DNA from: G965229615 sp965229615
GTDB taxonomy: Bacteria; Pseudomonadota; Alphaproteobacteria; Rickettsiales; Midichloriaceae
Assembly: GCA_965229615.1 (NCBI GenBank)
Contig: OZ245890.1
Span: 806,001 to 870,000, forward strand
Reading direction: 5' to 3'
Length of the DNA stretch: 64,000 bases
This document shows positions 25,686 to 34,428 of the stretch, piece by piece (the stretch's first letter is position 1; each line of letters begins with the position of its first letter). The notes below the pieces were generated by a model, which saw only the letters and a list, made by a program, of their open reading frames with translations, was not told the DNA's origin and searched no databases. The position numbers and the translations under genes were made by a program.

Positions 25686-26288
25686 ATGTCTAAAGAGAAG
25701 TTTGGGAGTGGCAGTCCTAAGAGCGATCTTAATATGAGCGCAAGTGGTAGGCCTAACGAGCAGAAGCAGTTGTATTTTGAAGATAACAAGAGGTTTAAGC
25801 CAAATAAGAATTCTCACTCGGAAAACGATAGTGATAACAAGCCTGACAAGCGAAAGCGACATCCTGATATTCACTGTCATATGACTCAGCCAAAAGTTGA
25901 GATAATGAATATGTTAAATGACATCAAGACAATAGTACGAAATGCTCAAAATGCTTATAATAATGCTAGTGCGGAAAATGAAAATGTAGTGCAAGCGAAA
26001 ACTAACTTTACTAATAGTATTGTTGAACTTGTCAATGTAAAAAATAATGAAGACAAAATCAGAGAAGCTGCTGAAAAACTATTTGATAGATATATCAGTT
26101 GTGATGAAAAGGGATTTGTTGCAGCAGCATATAGATTCATTGTAGCTGTACAAGCATACATTATGGGAACAAAGGATAAGTTATTTGGCAGTGAAGAACA
26201 GAAGGCACAAAGATGGCAGGAATGTGTTGCAGAACGATGTGCTGAAGTGATTGCTAACAAGGCACAAAAAATAGCAGCTGCCCTCTAA
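25632..26288 (+). CDS. 218-residue unknown, short paralogue of the 628-residue protein
   Basis: Function unknown. It shares the N-terminus (NLAINKEL) and the whole C-terminal module with the gene at 22243-24129, but the roughly 400-residue middle is replaced by a hydrophilic stretch of about 80 residues (residues 20-100; for example FEDNKRFKPNKNSHSENDSD). Residues about 141-218 are the same as its paralogue except AAYR for AVCR, so it has Tyr where other members have the conserved Cys. It lies 112 bp after prfA with its own copied leader, so it is probably transcribed independently. It may be an internal-deletion derivative or a recombination product. Confidence 0.75.
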   Translation: MENSDMGSPRNLAINKELMSKEKFGSGSPKSDLNMSASGRPNEQKQLYFEDNKRFKPNKNSHSENDSDNKPDKRKRHPDIHCHMTQPKVEIMNMLNDIKTIVRNAQNAYNNASAENENVVQAKTNFTNSIVELVNVKNNEDKIREAAEKLFDRYISCDEKGFVAAAYRFIVAVQAYIMGTKDKLFGSEEQKAQRWQECVAERCAEVIANKAQKIAAAL

Positions 26289-26323
26289 ACACACAATACC
26301 ATGACAACACAATGCTGTTGTCT
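26055..26323. repeat. Inverted repeat, right inner arm (269 bp)
   Basis: Partner of 22208-22476, with two mismatches, at 26128 and 26131. It includes the module, the stop at 26288, and the trailer hairpin GACAACA (26303-26309) / TGTTGTC (26316-26322) with a 6-base loop. Confidence 0.97.
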
Positions 26324-26346
26324 ATGGTCTTTCAATTACAATATGA

Positions 26347-26820
26347 CTACACATATTGTATTTCTCGCACTTCATAATATCTAATGCCATTTGGTGTTTG
26401 CACTTCAACTTCATCATTAACTTTTTTGCCCAACATAGCTTGTGCTATTGGTGAGAATATAGATACATGACCATGTGTTATATCACTCTCATAATCACCA
26501 ACAATTTTATATTTTTTCATTACATTTGTTTCAACATCCATAAGTGTTACAGTTGCACCAAATTGCACCTGGTCACTTTTTACATCGGACGCATCTATCA
26601 CTTCTGCTATGGCCAATTTAGCTTCTAGGTCTGCTATACGTGCTTCAATCATACTTTGTTCTTCCTTGGCAGCAGTATACTCAGCATTCTCAGAAAGATC
26701 ACCCTGCTCTTTTGCTTCTGCTATTGCTGTAATAACTCTATATCTGTCATTATTTTTCAGTTTCGCCAGATCATCATACATTTTCTGGTAACCAAATGGG
26801 GTGATAGGATATCGTCGCAT
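26347..26820 (-). CDS. greA: Transcription elongation factor GreA
   Basis: Stimulates transcript cleavage by stalled RNA polymerase. The 157 residues are standard length. The N-terminal coiled coil carries the acidic tip (AEAKEQGDLSENAEYTAAKE), and the C-terminal globular domain shows GATVTLMDVET, SPIAQAMLGK and VNDEVEVQTPNG. Minus strand, downstream of ftsW with 76 bp between them; convergent with the 218-residue gene. Confidence 0.97.
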   Translation of the reverse strand: MRRYPITPFGYQKMYDDLAKLKNNDRYRVITAIAEAKEQGDLSENAEYTAAKEEQSMIEARIADLEAKLAIAEVIDASDVKSDQVQFGATVTLMDVETNVMKKYKIVGDYESDITHGHVSIFSPIAQAMLGKKVNDEVEVQTPNGIRYYEVREIQYV

Positions 26821-26896
26821 CTTAATCTTAATTATTTGTTAGCAATTTACATAACATCTTTGTGTTATCACACTCTGCTTATCATAACGACATGTG

Positions 26897-28036
26897 TCAC
26901 ATCCTAGCGTGCACTGCATATTTTTTCAACCCCACTTTTCCTATATGCCTTGTGATATTAAGATGTATCCCCATACCTATCGCTTGCGCAAGCAATGATG
27001 AACCACCATAACTTATGAAAGGCAATGTTATACCCTTGGTTGGTATTAGGTGTAGTGTTACAGCAATATTAAACATTGACTGCAATACAAAATATCCAAC
27101 AATACCAACACTACAATACACTCTATACGGACTGTATTTCATTTGCAATATATTTATGAAACACTTTACAGCAATATATACTATTAGTAGGATGATTGCA
27201 ACGCAAAATATAGCACCCAATTCTTCTGCTGCTACAGGAAAAATAAAATCAGTATGGGAATCAGGTAGGTAATATTTTATTATACCCTCACCAGGACCAT
27301 TCCCCCATAAACCACCACTTTCATATGATTCTAAAGACTTACGGACTTGATAGTTTGCATTAATATCATTATTATAGAGAAATTTTTCAACGCGTTTTGC
27401 AACATGCGGAAAAAGATGATATACAACAACTACAAAAAACAGAAATACACAAAATAGTATAAGCAACCATAACATTGGTATTCCAGCAATGAACAACTGT
27501 AGAATAAAAACTGCTGATATTACTACTGTCATTCCAAAGTCTGGCTGCATTAATAATAAAAAAGCTATTATAGAATGTAAACCAATCAGTATGAAGAATA
27601 TTTCTAGCCTGTTCTTAAGCTGTGTTGCAGCAAGCATCATCGCAACAATACCACTGTAAAATGGTTTGAGAAACTCCGATGGTTGCAATGCAAAACTTGA
27701 GATGGTAAACCACCGTTTTGCCCCCTTTGTTTGGTCGCCAAAAAACAACACCATTATCATTATTGCAAGCGTAACTACGAATCCTACTCCAATCATTCGT
27801 TTGATCATGCTTTCATTTAGTGATGTAATGATGATCATTGTTGTAAAGGCAGTAACTAATGAAATAACTTGTTTTTCTAAAAAGTGAAATTGGTTTAATG
27901 ATATTCTTTCTGCAATGGCTGGTCCTGCAGCCATAACCATAATTAAACCTACTAACATTAGAACAACTAGTGCTGAAAACAACTTTGTATCCATTTCATA
28001 CCATAATTTATGAAGTTGATTTTTTTGTACTTTCAT
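26897..28036 (-). CDS. ftsW: SEDS peptidoglycan glycosyltransferase FtsW
   Basis: Septal cell-wall polymerase of the SEDS family. The 379-residue protein is very hydrophobic, with about ten membrane segments. Hallmarks are GAKRWFTISSFALQPSEFLK, LLLMQPDFGMTVVI, the GPGEGIIKYYLPDSHTDFIF loop with its conserved Glu/Asp, and PFISYGGSSLLAQAIGMGI. The GPGEG and SHTDFIF wording fits FtsW better than RodA. Its start lies only 28 bp from that of lpxD on the other strand, so promoters must overlap or lie within the neighbouring genes. Confidence 0.93.
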   Translation of the reverse strand: MKVQKNQLHKLWYEMDTKLFSALVVLMLVGLIMVMAAGPAIAERISLNQFHFLEKQVISLVTAFTTMIIITSLNESMIKRMIGVGFVVTLAIMIMVLFFGDQTKGAKRWFTISSFALQPSEFLKPFYSGIVAMMLAATQLKNRLEIFFILIGLHSIIAFLLLMQPDFGMTVVISAVFILQLFIAGIPMLWLLILFCVFLFFVVVVYHLFPHVAKRVEKFLYNNDINANYQVRKSLESYESGGLWGNGPGEGIIKYYLPDSHTDFIFPVAAEELGAIFCVAIILLIVYIAVKCFINILQMKYSPYRVYCSVGIVGYFVLQSMFNIAVTLHLIPTKGITLPFISYGGSSLLAQAIGMGIHLNITRHIGKVGLKKYAVHARM

Positions 28037-28064
28037 TATTGTTTATTATTGATTATAAATTCAT

Positions 28065-29069
28065 ATGACATTATCTGTATCTGAAATAGCAGTAAAGCTG
28101 CAATGCAAAGTAATAGGAGACAACAGCAAACAGATTACCGGCGCTGCTACACTCAAAGATGCACAAGTGAATGATATTGCGTTTTTCGCGAATTATAAAT
28201 ATAGAAAAGAATTAGAAAATACAAGGGCAGGAGCATGTTTTATAAGAGCAGCTGATGCTAACTTACTACCAGACAATGTTGTGCAGCTCATCTGCGATGA
28301 CCCACACCTTGCCTACGCAAAGCTTCTTGATATGTTATATATTGATACAAATACTACTCACTATAAAAAGAAATTACAATCACTAAATGCTATTGCAAGA
28401 ACTGCTCACATATCAAGTTCTGCAACAGTTGGGGTAAACTGTGTGATAGAGCACAATGCTGTAATAGAAGATAATGTCACTATTGGTGATAATTGTATGG
28501 TTGGAAGTTGTGTATACATAGGTGAGAATGTAACCATTGGAAGTAACACATACATAAGTCCTAATACGACATTAGTGTGTTGTAGTATTGGTGAAAATTG
28601 TATAATTCATCACGGTGTACGGATAGGTCAAGATGGATTCGGATTTATTTTGAATGAAAAACAACAAATACAAAAAATACAGCAAATAGGTAGAGTTATG
28701 GTGCATAATAATGTTGAAATAGGTGCAAACTCATGCATAGATAGAGGTGCAGTTGGTGACACTATAATAGGTGCTGGCACAAAAATAGACAATTTGGTAC
28801 AAATAGGGCATAATGTTAGAATGGGTAGGAATTGTATTGTTTGTGGACAAGTTGGTATTGCCGGTAGTGCTGCAATAGGTGATTACGTAATGATAGGGGG
28901 ACAGGCTGGTATAGTAGGACATCTCAGCATAGGCAACATGGCTAAAATAGCGGCTAGAAGTATGGTGATGGAAGACATCCTGGATGGTGAAACGGTTGGT
29001 GGCTTTCCCGCAGTAAAAATAGTACAGTGGCATAAACAAACACTTTTTTTGCGCAATCTTCATAGATGA
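28065..29069 (+). CDS. lpxD: UDP-3-O-acylglucosamine N-acyltransferase
   Basis: Third step of lipid A synthesis. The 334 residues comprise an N-terminal uridine-binding domain (about 1-100), then a left-handed beta-helix of hexapeptide repeats (VIEHNAVIEDNVTIGDNCMV and on). Conserved elements are GVRIGQDGFGF and the catalytic-His segment IGHNVRMGRNCIV, with GQAGIVGHLSIG after it. First gene of lpxD-fabZ-lpxA-lpxI. Confidence 0.96.
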   Translation: MTLSVSEIAVKLQCKVIGDNSKQITGAATLKDAQVNDIAFFANYKYRKELENTRAGACFIRAADANLLPDNVVQLICDDPHLAYAKLLDMLYIDTNTTHYKKKLQSLNAIARTAHISSSATVGVNCVIEHNAVIEDNVTIGDNCMVGSCVYIGENVTIGSNTYISPNTTLVCCSIGENCIIHHGVRIGQDGFGFILNEKQQIQKIQQIGRVMVHNNVEIGANSCIDRGAVGDTIIGAGTKIDNLVQIGHNVRMGRNCIVCGQVGIAGSAAIGDYVMIGGQAGIVGHLSIGNMAKIAARSMVMEDILDGETVGGFPAVKIVQWHKQTLFLRNLHR

Positions 29070-29189
29070 AGCGTTGATGAAAATTGTGTTTATTATTACA
29101 TCAATAGAATATTGAAAAGAGGTTGCTTTATAATGCATATAGAATGTTTATTGTATCATCAGAGATAAAATGATTTCATCAGATATTGC

Positions 29190-29621
29190 ATGACAATAAG
29201 AATACAACAAATAATGAAAATGTTACCGCATAGGTATCCGTTTTTACTAATAGATAGAATCATTGAAGTCGTACCTGGAGAAAGTGCAACTGCAGTTAAG
29301 AATATAACGTCGAATGAACAATTCTTTCAAGGACATTTCCCGGAACAGCCTGTCATGCCTGGTGTATTGATAATAGAAGCTATGGCACAAACTGGAATAG
29401 TTTTAGTTGTTAACACCATAGCAGAAATGGAAGGCAAAATAATGTATTTAATGTCTATAGAAAAAGCACACTTCAGAAAAGTTGTTGAGCCTGGTGATAC
29501 AATGCATCTTAAAGTATCCAAAGTCTTTGCTAGACGTAATGCTTGGAAATTAAAGGGTGAAGCAATGGTTGATGGCGTACTGGTTGCAGATGCTGAGTTT
29601 TCTGCGATTTTAGCAGAATAA
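29190..29621 (+). CDS. fabZ: 3-hydroxyacyl-ACP dehydratase FabZ
   Basis: Dehydrates 3-hydroxyacyl-ACP in fatty acid synthesis and competes with LpxA/LpxD for the same substrate pool. The 143-residue hotdog protein has LPHRYPFLLIDRI and the catalytic stretch GHFPEQPVMPGVLIIEAMAQ with the active-site His and Glu. Normal length. It lies in the conventional position between lpxD (120 bp) and lpxA (34 bp). Confidence 0.97.
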   Translation: MTIRIQQIMKMLPHRYPFLLIDRIIEVVPGESATAVKNITSNEQFFQGHFPEQPVMPGVLIIEAMAQTGIVLVVNTIAEMEGKIMYLMSIEKAHFRKVVEPGDTMHLKVSKVFARRNAWKLKGEAMVDGVLVADAEFSAILAE

Positions 29622-29655
29622 CATTGTAAGTAATGGTATATACTCCAAATATGAG

Positions 29656-30504
29656 ATGGCAAAACAATTAAGCTATAATCAAAAACCAAACAACTGTGAA
29701 AATGATGATAAGCCTATAGTACACCATACAGCTATTGTAAGTCCTAATGCGACAATAGATAAGGGCGTACACATAGGGCCATACTGCATCATAGGTGATA
29801 ACGTTACGCTTAGCAACGGTGTAAAACTATACTCACATATATACATAGATGGCATTGTGCACATAGGTGCAAATACTACTATTTTTCCATTTGCAGTTAT
29901 AGGCTTACCACCGCAGGATCTAAAGTATCGTGGTGAAGCATCTCGTGTAGTGATTGGAGAAAACACCATAATTAGAGAACATGTTACAATCCATACTGGT
30001 ACAAAGCTTGGACGTATGGAAACCCTAATAGGTAATAAATGTCTGCTGATGGTTGGTTCCCATATTGCACATGATTGTATTGTTGGTAACAATGTTGTAA
30101 TGGCAAATAATGCCACCCTCGGAGGACATGTTACAGTAGAGGACAATGTTATTATAGGTGGTCTTGCAGCAATACATCAATTCGTTAGAATTGGACAACA
30201 CTCTATTGTTGGAGGTGTTAGTGCAGTCGTAGACGATGTTATACCATATGCAAGTGTTGCTGGTGATAGAGCAAAACTTCTTGGTATTAATACTAGAGGC
30301 TTGAGAAGACATGGTTTTGATAGTCAGGATATAAGTGCATTGCATAGAGCATACGATATACTATTTAAAAATCCTGGAGGTGATTTTTTTGTAAGGGTGC
30401 AAAATCTTGCACAGGAATACCATAGTAACCAGAGAGTATTAACGATTGTAAAATTTCTAAGAGAAAATAAAGTTAGACCAATTTGTACTGCTACCAGTGA
30501 ATGA
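29656..30504 (+). CDS. lpxA: UDP-N-acetylglucosamine O-acyltransferase
   Basis: First step of lipid A synthesis. The 282-residue protein has a short, unconserved N-terminal extension of about 20 residues, then hexapeptide repeats from HHTAIVSPNATIDKGVHIGP. Diagnostic parts are IGLPPQDLKYRGE, IREHVTIHTGT, the catalytic His in SHIAHDCIVGNNVVMAN and GGLAAIHQFVRIGQ, followed by the helical C-terminus (LRRHGFDSQDISALHRAYD). Confidence 0.96.
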   Translation: MAKQLSYNQKPNNCENDDKPIVHHTAIVSPNATIDKGVHIGPYCIIGDNVTLSNGVKLYSHIYIDGIVHIGANTTIFPFAVIGLPPQDLKYRGEASRVVIGENTIIREHVTIHTGTKLGRMETLIGNKCLLMVGSHIAHDCIVGNNVVMANNATLGGHVTVEDNVIIGGLAAIHQFVRIGQHSIVGGVSAVVDDVIPYASVAGDRAKLLGINTRGLRRHGFDSQDISALHRAYDILFKNPGGDFFVRVQNLAQEYHSNQRVLTIVKFLRENKVRPICTATSE

Positions 30505-30524
30505 TAATACATTAAAAAAAACTA

Positions 30525-31385
30525 ATGAAAAAAAATGTAAATGAAAAAAACAATACAACTGAATGTATTGACAGCATTGCAATCATGGCAGGGCAGGGAT
30601 ATCTACCAAGAGAGTTGTATGATACATGTGTGAAAAGAGGAATTAGGGTGGAGGTGATAAGATTAGATGAAAAGTGTCCTGATAAGATTTTTACTGATGT
30701 AAAAACACACTGTATGCCAGTACATGCTGTTAGTGATATCGTCAACACTATAAAGTCACACAACATTTCTCACATTGCAATGGCCGGTTATGTGAAGAGA
30801 GCTTCAATACCTAGGTTGATATTTGATATAAAGGGAGCAAAATTGCTAGCTAAAATAATTAAACAAGGTTTTAGTGATGCTGCACTTATAACTGCAATGT
30901 TATCCTTTTTAGAAAATGAAGGTTTCACAATTGTACCACCAGAAGAAATAGCAACTGATATCATTGCAAGTAAGGGGAATATGACAACTACTGTCAGAAT
31001 AACTAAAGCAAATATGGAAGACATAACAGCTGGAGTCAAAAGTCTCAAAGGTATGTCGCAGTTTGATGCTGGGCAGGCGCTCGTAATACAAAATGGTTTG
31101 ATATTAGGTGTTGAAGCGGTTGAGGGTACTGATGCATTGGTGCAGAGATGTGGTGCAATTAAGCAGAAATTTGGTACAGAACCAGTTTTGGTAAAGATAT
31201 GTAAACCACATCAGGATAGAAGGGTTGATTTGCCTTGTATAGGTGACAATACAATTGAAAACCTCAAAAAATGTGGCATCAAGGGCGTTGCCATCCAAGC
31301 TGGGGCAGCATTTATTATTCACAGAAAAAAAGCCATAGAAATTGCAGCAGCTAATGACATATTTATATATGGTTATGAGATATAA
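30525..31385 (+). CDS. lpxI: UDP-2,3-diacylglucosamine pyrophosphatase LpxI
   Basis: Cleaves UDP-2,3-diacylglucosamine to lipid X; it replaces LpxH in alphaproteobacteria. The 286 residues match the DUF1009/LpxI family: IAIMAGQGYLPRELYD, IAMAGYVKRASIPRLIFD, GFSDAALITAMLSFLENEGF and the C-terminal KICKPHQDRRVDLPCIG plus KGVAIQAGAAFI. It lies 20 bp after lpxA and ends the cluster; lpxB, often next, is not here. Confidence 0.93.
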   Translation: MKKNVNEKNNTTECIDSIAIMAGQGYLPRELYDTCVKRGIRVEVIRLDEKCPDKIFTDVKTHCMPVHAVSDIVNTIKSHNISHIAMAGYVKRASIPRLIFDIKGAKLLAKIIKQGFSDAALITAMLSFLENEGFTIVPPEEIATDIIASKGNMTTTVRITKANMEDITAGVKSLKGMSQFDAGQALVIQNGLILGVEAVEGTDALVQRCGAIKQKFGTEPVLVKICKPHQDRRVDLPCIGDNTIENLKKCGIKGVAIQAGAAFIIHRKKAIEIAAANDIFIYGYEI

Positions 31386-31591
31386 CTTCTATAGTGTTCG
31401 ATTTAAACATAACGACATGTACTAAAAGAGAGGGGTCAGATGTTGTGGTTGAAGCACATCATCTTAAATATTTACGTAAATGCTAAAAATTGCTTTTTGA
31501 AATTCAAATCTCATGGTATAGAATCTCTTGTTGTCTAAACTGTAATAGATAACACAAAACTCACAAACATAATTGTTAGATATAACATACT

Positions 31592-31768
31592 ATGAGTAAA
31601 AAACTATCTGCAGCTCTAGTCGCTGCTTCATTTATTTTCTCTCACGCTGCATTTGCTGGTGATGTGAAAGAGATGAAAAAGGACGTAACTGAGCAGGAAA
31701 CAACTGAAGAGCAACAGGAGATGAATGCTAAAGCAAAACCAGATACCAAAACAGAAGTAAAGAAGTAA
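31592..31768 (+). CDS. Tiny secreted or periplasmic protein, 58 residues
   Basis: ATG at 31592 opens a 58-codon frame ending with TAA at 31768. It begins with a textbook signal peptide (MSKKLSAALVAASFIFSHAA followed by FA), with a predicted signal peptidase I cut after AFA. The mature 36 residues are all hydrophilic and highly charged (GDVKEMKKDVTEQETTEEQQ onward, ending KTEVKK), without Cys. I do not recognise a family. It lies alone in a 510-bp space between lpxI and gltX, which otherwise holds no gene. A hairpin follows 14 bp after the stop. It could be a small periplasmic stress or envelope protein. Confidence 0.7.
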   Translation: MSKKLSAALVAASFIFSHAAFAGDVKEMKKDVTEQETTEEQQEMNAKAKPDTKTEVKK

Positions 31769-31782
31769 CAAATGTTACATTA

Positions 31783-31809
31783 GTGGCACTCTCAAAAGGA
31801 CAATGCCAC
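31783..31809 (+). terminator. Hairpin after the tiny secreted protein gene
   Basis: GTGGCA (31783-31788) pairs with TGCCAC (31804-31809), 14 bp after the TAA. The loop is 15 bases and only a weak pyrimidine run (CTTCTCTC) follows. Confidence 0.35.
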
Positions 31810-31899
31810 ACCTTCTCTCATCATCCGTTTGAATTCATAATATAACAACGTGTTATTTGCAAACCAAATGCACATCTACTTGATATAATTCAATGAAAT

Positions 31900-33249
31900 A
31901 TGACAACACAAGCATCAGTGATAACAAGATTTGCTCCAAGTCCAACTGGGTTGCTACATATAGGTAATGTTCGTACAGCAATACTGAATTGGCTTTTTGC
32001 TAGAGCAAACAATGGGAAATTTATATTGAGGATAGATGACACCGATAAGGAGCGTTCAACACAAAAATATGAAGATGCTATTAAACGGGATTTAGAATGG
32101 CTTGGTTTAGGGTGGGATGCAACGTTTAAGCAATCTGAACGGATGGATGCATACTATGTAGCACGAGATGCTCTGACAAAACAGAATAGACTATATCCAT
32201 GCTATGAAACAACAGAAGAGTTAGCAGTTAAAAAAAAGTTGATGCTCAAACATGGTTTACCACCAATATACGATCGTGAGGCGTTAAAATTAACAGATAA
32301 TGAAAAAAAACAACTTGAAGCACAGGGTATAAAACCATATTGGAGGTTTTTTTTATTGGATGAGGATATATCGTGGTTTGATGGCATCAGAGGTGATATG
32401 CATTTCAAAGCATGTAATATACCAGATCCAGTTCTATTTAAAGAGAATGGAAGCATGACATATAATCTCGCATCAGTAGTAGATGATATTGACCATGGTA
32501 TAACACATATAATGCGTGGTGAGGATCATCTTACGAATACTGCAACACATGTGCAATTATTCAAAGCACTGAATGCAACTACAATGCCACAGTTTGCACA
32601 CTTTTCACTTTTATACAATAAGAATGGGGAAATATCAAAGCGTTTGGGGGGATTTGATATAGCATCGTTGAGAGAAAATGGTATTGAACCAATGACAATC
32701 AATAGCTTTTTTGCTAGAGTTGGCTCATCTGCGACTGTAGAATGTTGTTACTCTCTTGAAGAACTGAGTAAAAATTTCTCACTCGATAGATTTAGTAAAT
32801 CACCAGTGAATTATGATTTTGATGAATTACACAAGTTTAACATCAAAATGATACATCATATGCCACACGATGTTGCAAAAAATATCGTAAAAAATAGAGG
32901 TATGCATGAAATATCGGAGTTGTTTTGGCAAGCAATGCATGGCAATATCGACAGTATGAGTGATATGCAAACATGGTATGACATATGTTATAACAATGTA
33001 GAAACAATCATTATTGATAGTGATTTTTGCAGACATGCTGTCTCTCTATTACCTGACAAATCAGTAGTATGGAATGAAGGAATTTGGGATGTATGGATAG
33101 ATAAGTTAAAACAATCAACTGGCAAGAAGGGAAAGGAATTATTTTTGCCAATTAGATTAGCACTAACTGGCAAGGCATCAGGCCCAGAAATGAGACTGAT
33201 ATTGGCACTGATAGGTAGAGAAAAAACTATCAGTAGACTTATGCACTGA
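31900..33249 (+). CDS. gltX: Glutamyl-tRNA synthetase
   Basis: Class I synthetase that charges tRNA-Glu, and in organisms without GlnRS often tRNA-Gln. The 449 residues start with FAPSPTGLLHIGNVRTAILN (HIGH box as HIGN) and LRIDDTDKERS; the second signature is EISKRLGGFD. Rickettsiales commonly carry two gltX genes, one able to mischarge tRNA-Gln; which of the two this is cannot be told here. The C-terminal anticodon-binding domain is present and ends at the expected length. Confidence 0.95.
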   Translation: MTTQASVITRFAPSPTGLLHIGNVRTAILNWLFARANNGKFILRIDDTDKERSTQKYEDAIKRDLEWLGLGWDATFKQSERMDAYYVARDALTKQNRLYPCYETTEELAVKKKLMLKHGLPPIYDREALKLTDNEKKQLEAQGIKPYWRFFLLDEDISWFDGIRGDMHFKACNIPDPVLFKENGSMTYNLASVVDDIDHGITHIMRGEDHLTNTATHVQLFKALNATTMPQFAHFSLLYNKNGEISKRLGGFDIASLRENGIEPMTINSFFARVGSSATVECCYSLEELSKNFSLDRFSKSPVNYDFDELHKFNIKMIHHMPHDVAKNIVKNRGMHEISELFWQAMHGNIDSMSDMQTWYDICYNNVETIIIDSDFCRHAVSLLPDKSVVWNEGIWDVWIDKLKQSTGKKGKELFLPIRLALTGKASGPEMRLILALIGREKTISRLMH

Positions 33250-33482
33250 AACCTTGGAGGCAGAGGATTATATATGATTATTAACAGCTTATGCCAATTG
33301 TTGTATTGTATTTGTCTGATACCTTATCGCGCCAGTCGCTTTCACTATATATCATCTTATTACTCTTATGAATTTTGTAGACTCATACTAAATCACTGTT
33401 ATCATCATTCTGTGTTTGTAATCTTTCATATGTCGTGATCATCATTTATTATAAATCGTATAATTTCATATACATAGTGATT

Positions 33483-34421
33483 ATGATCAGTACATATAAA
33501 TATAATAATGTTCTAATTACCAGAAGCGACAATATACGTAATGTCATTACGCAAACCACAGATAATAATATATTAAACTTATACTACAGTAGGCATAGGT
33601 TAGCATGCAATGAATTTTATATTAAATTTGAGAATGAGAATGTTATAAAGAATAAGTGTATAATAATTTTGCATTATATTATACAGCCAATACATGATAG
33701 TCTATTTGAGTTATTATTGCTATCACAAAAATGCAAAGTATTAGGAGCAAAATCAATTAAGATTTTTATACCATACTTATATTATTCAAGGCATGATAAA
33801 AATGACAATCCAAACTTACAAGCATTACTCTCAATGTTAAAAGCAGTTGGGGTAAACAATATAATATCTATTGATATACATTCTCAGTATGATTTCAACA
33901 CAATCAAGGTACACAATATATCACTAAGTAGTTTTTTTGCTCAGCAAATAATGCAAATTTACACAACAGATAAACTACAGGAACTAATCATTGTATCACC
34001 AGATCACGGTGGGCAAGATAGAGCAAAAAGTGTTGCACAGTTGTTGGGAGGAATACGCACAATATGCTTAAGTAAAAAGAGGAATATGTCACAAATTATA
34101 TATTGTGATCTACCAAATAATAGCAATTTACTTGGTAAACAAGCGATTATAATTGACGATATCATTGATAGTGGTGATACATTACTTAGTGCAGCTCAAA
34201 CTCTACATAGCGTAGGTGCTGCATCAGTTGATGCGTTTATCACCCATGCTGTGTTATCAGATAATGCAGCATTAAGAGTGCACCAATGCATATTGATAAA
34301 TCAAGTTTATATAACTAACACCATTGTACACACAACACTTCCAAGTAAATTTCATACGATTGACATTACTAAATTCATTGCAGATGCAGTTGTGCAACTC
34401 ATAACAGAAACAGATGTGTAG
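33483..34421 (+). CDS. prs: Ribose-phosphate pyrophosphokinase (divergent)
   Basis: Makes PRPP from ribose 5-phosphate and ATP. The frame reaches a GTG at 33435, but the ATG at 33483 (MISTYKYNNVLITRSD) gives the usual start and 312 residues. Visible motifs are FELLLLSQKCKVLGAKSIKI, the ATP loop IPYLYYSRHDKND, VSPDHGGQDRAKSVA and the PRPP-binding signature AIIIDDIIDSGDTLLSAA. The sequence is more divergent and AT-rich than the neighbouring housekeeping genes. Confidence 0.88.
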   Translation: MISTYKYNNVLITRSDNIRNVITQTTDNNILNLYYSRHRLACNEFYIKFENENVIKNKCIIILHYIIQPIHDSLFELLLLSQKCKVLGAKSIKIFIPYLYYSRHDKNDNPNLQALLSMLKAVGVNNIISIDIHSQYDFNTIKVHNISLSSFFAQQIMQIYTTDKLQELIIVSPDHGGQDRAKSVAQLLGGIRTICLSKKRNMSQIIYCDLPNNSNLLGKQAIIIDDIIDSGDTLLSAAQTLHSVGAASVDAFITHAVLSDNAALRVHQCILINQVYITNTIVHTTLPSKFHTIDITKFIADAVVQLITETDV

Positions 34422-34428
34422 TCCATCA

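Noticed and set aside
22200..26330. Insertion sequence or transposon explaining the inverted arms
   Set aside because: No transposase-like frame, terminal repeats or target-site duplication; the arms are gene ends, and the content between them is prfA.
28731..29138. 135-codon minus-strand frame in lpxD
   Set aside because: Antisense to a complete lpxD; Tyr/Ser/Thr-rich shadow.
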